Of a DNA stretch of 64,000 nt, positions 62,829 to 64,000 are shown in pieces. Under the pieces are notes generated by a model. It saw only the letters and a program-made list of their open reading frames with translations, was not told the origin of the DNA and did no database searches. The position numbers and the translations under genes are program-made. Each line of letters opens with the position of its first letter. The first letter of the stretch is position 1. Origin of the DNA: Rheinheimera baltica DSM 14885 (GTDB lineage Bacteria > Pseudomonadota > Gammaproteobacteria > Enterobacterales > Alteromonadaceae); the NCBI RefSeq assembly GCF_000425345.1, contig NZ_AUDG01000009.1, positions 1-64,000 of the forward strand, given 5' to 3'.

Positions 62829-64000
62829 GTAAGGTGCATGAGTTACAGCCGCTAAGCTTTCCCTTGCACGGTTGCCGACTAATTGAAGCCAGCGCCGGAA
62901 CCGGAAAAACTTACACGCTGGCCGCACTTTATTTGCGTCTGGTATTAGGCCATGGCGTGCAATCGGCTACTGCAGCGCAAACTACCGCCTTTGTACGGGC
63001 ATTATTACCGCCTGAGATTTTGGTGGTGACCTTTACCCGCGCGGCTACCGCAGAGCTTAGAGACCGCATTCGGGCGCGGCTGGTTGATGCAGCCACGGCT
63101 TTTCGGCTGGGCAGCACCGACGAAACTATGCTACAAAGCCTGCTGGATGATTACCCTGCAACGCAATACCCCGCCTGTGCCGCAGCGTTAGAGCGCGCTG
63201 CACAGTGGATGGATGAGGCGGCTATTTTTACCATTCATGGTTGGTGTCAACGTATGCTTGCCGAGCACGCCTTTGACTCGGGTATGGCGTTTGGCGAGCA
63301 ACTTAGTGACGATAATCAGCAGCTTTTACACACGCTGGCGTGCGATTACTGGCGGCGGTTTTTATACCCGCTGCAAGATGCACAATTGCTTCATGCCTTA
63401 GGCCGTGTTGCGCAGTCGCCTGAAGCGCTGCTGGCGGATGTGCAGCCCTGGTTGCAGGCTGATGCCGTGAATATGCAATTTAATGTGGCAGGCCAGGCTT
63501 TGCCTAAGGCGCTAAGCCCACAACAGGCCGCAGAACCCTTAGCGCAGTGGCAGCAACACCTTAATACCTTGTGTCAGCAAGTCGTGCCGCTGTGTGGCGA
63601 TGCCGTGTTGCACCTGCTGGATGATGCCTTTGCCAATAGCTGGTTAAATGGTACCAAATTTAAAGCCGCAAATTGGCCCGCCGAACGGGCATGGTGGCAA
63701 GCACTTTTAGCTGATCCGCAGCTGTTACAAGCGTCTAATGCGGATGTTGTCAAAATGGTTGGCAAATACAGCGCCAGTAATTTGGCCGCAGCGCAAAAAA
63801 AAGCGCAGCCGCTGGTAAGCCATGCCGTATTCCAGCTGTTTGACGATATTACCCAGTGGCTTGCGGCTAAACCGCAGTTAGCCATCCAGGTGCGGCATCA
63901 TGCTGCGGTGTGGCTGGAAGCTGAGTTTCGTGCCCGTAAAAAACAGCGTGCCGAGCTCGATTTTAATGACTTGTTGCTACAACTTTATCAGGCGTTGCAG
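62825..64000 (+). CDS. recB: exodeoxyribonuclease V beta subunit RecB, N-terminal part
   Basis: Open to the window edge, 392 codons. ATG at 62825 overlaps the recC stop by four bases. CRLIEASAGTGKTYTLAALY is the Walker A of RecB, followed by ILVVTFTRAATAELRDRIR and AAIFTIHGWCQRMLAEHAF. The helicase core and nuclease domain lie beyond the window. No ptrA gene sits between recC and recB, unlike E. coli. Confidence 0.94.
   Translation, partial: MSKVHELQPLSFPLHGCRLIEASAGTGKTYTLAALYLRLVLGHGVQSATAAQTTAFVRALLPPEILVVTFTRAATAELRDRIRARLVDAATAFRLGSTDETMLQSLLDDYPATQYPACAAALERAAQWMDEAAIFTIHGWCQRMLAEHAFDSGMAFGEQLSDDNQQLLHTLACDYWRRFLYPLQDAQLLHALGRVAQSPEALLADVQPWLQADAVNMQFNVAGQALPKALSPQQAAEPLAQWQQHLNTLCQQVVPLCGDAVLHLLDDAFANSWLNGTKFKAANWPAERAWWQALLADPQLLQASNADVVKMVGKYSASNLAAAQKKAQPLVSHAVFQLFDDITQWLAAKPQLAIQVRHHAAVWLEAEFRARKKQRAELDFNDLLLQLYQALQ

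Overview
The window is chromosomal DNA from a gammaproteobacterium, most likely of the Rheinheimera/Alishewanella/Arsukibacterium type (Alteromonadales or Chromatiales relatives). The reasons are the gmk-rpoZ-spoT-ridA...recG block, the RecBCD genes, a large TonB-receptor/tryptophan-halogenase/SapC locus with an ECF sigma factor and FecR, a MipA-DUF3019 two-component cluster, and ArsJ-type arsenic resistance. This assignment rests on gene content only; there is no rRNA in the window.

Layout. 1-325: broken end of an IS5-family element that appears to have cut the end of a class-3 lipase gene. 314-1571: the lipase and a membrane-anchored DUF6795 protein, possibly an effector/immunity pair. 1763-6220: D-amino acid transaminase, DUF4392 (D-glutamate cyclase family) and the 5-oxoprolinase genes pxpABC, with three tandem 121-bp repeats in between; a fourth, inverted copy of the repeat lies near 41.0 kb. 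6418-10584: DUF3297, then an arsR-gapdh-arsJ-chrA operon. 10.8-15.4 kb: small secreted proteins of unknown function, a TPR-PAS membrane protein, a decayed FG-GAP gene and a GFA-family protein. 15.4-19.5 kb: a LysR regulator diverging from mesX-mesD (folate-independent methionine synthase) behind a MetJ-like operator, then a DUF1445 protein. 19.6-25.5 kb: a small outer-membrane protein, the sulfate ABC transporter cysA-cysP-cysT-cysW with cysP frameshifted by one base, and a PLP-dependent gamma-lyase/synthase.

25.5-34.0 kb is a leftward housekeeping block: gmk, rpoZ, spoT, ridA, two solute-binding-protein genes (one a tandem double-domain protein), recG, plus a DUF4442 gene. 34.2-40.9 kb reads rightward: a beta-propeller diguanylate cyclase, a Gcr-type membrane protein and pepD. 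41.1-51.0 kb is a leftward nutrient uptake and signalling locus: TonB receptor with an STN domain followed by a second internal signal peptide, FAD halogenase, SapC, a DUF6445 oxygenase-like protein, ECF sigma factor, FecR and a sugar porter. 51.3-59.2 kb: M14 carboxypeptidase, cis/trans fatty acid isomerase, a lipoprotein, and a histidine kinase-response regulator-DUF3019-MipA cluster. 59.4-64.0 kb: recC and the start of recB, cut by the window edge.

Working together: sulfur and methionine genes (mesX/mesD, cys, gamma-lyase) occupy 15-25 kb. The D-Glu/5-oxoproline genes near 4 kb and DUF1445 near 19 kb are the two halves of the animal D-glutamate cyclase polypeptide. The 41-51 kb locus looks like a self-contained cell-surface signalling, uptake and oxidative-modification system and is the best candidate for new biology here. 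No tRNA, rRNA or CRISPR array was found.
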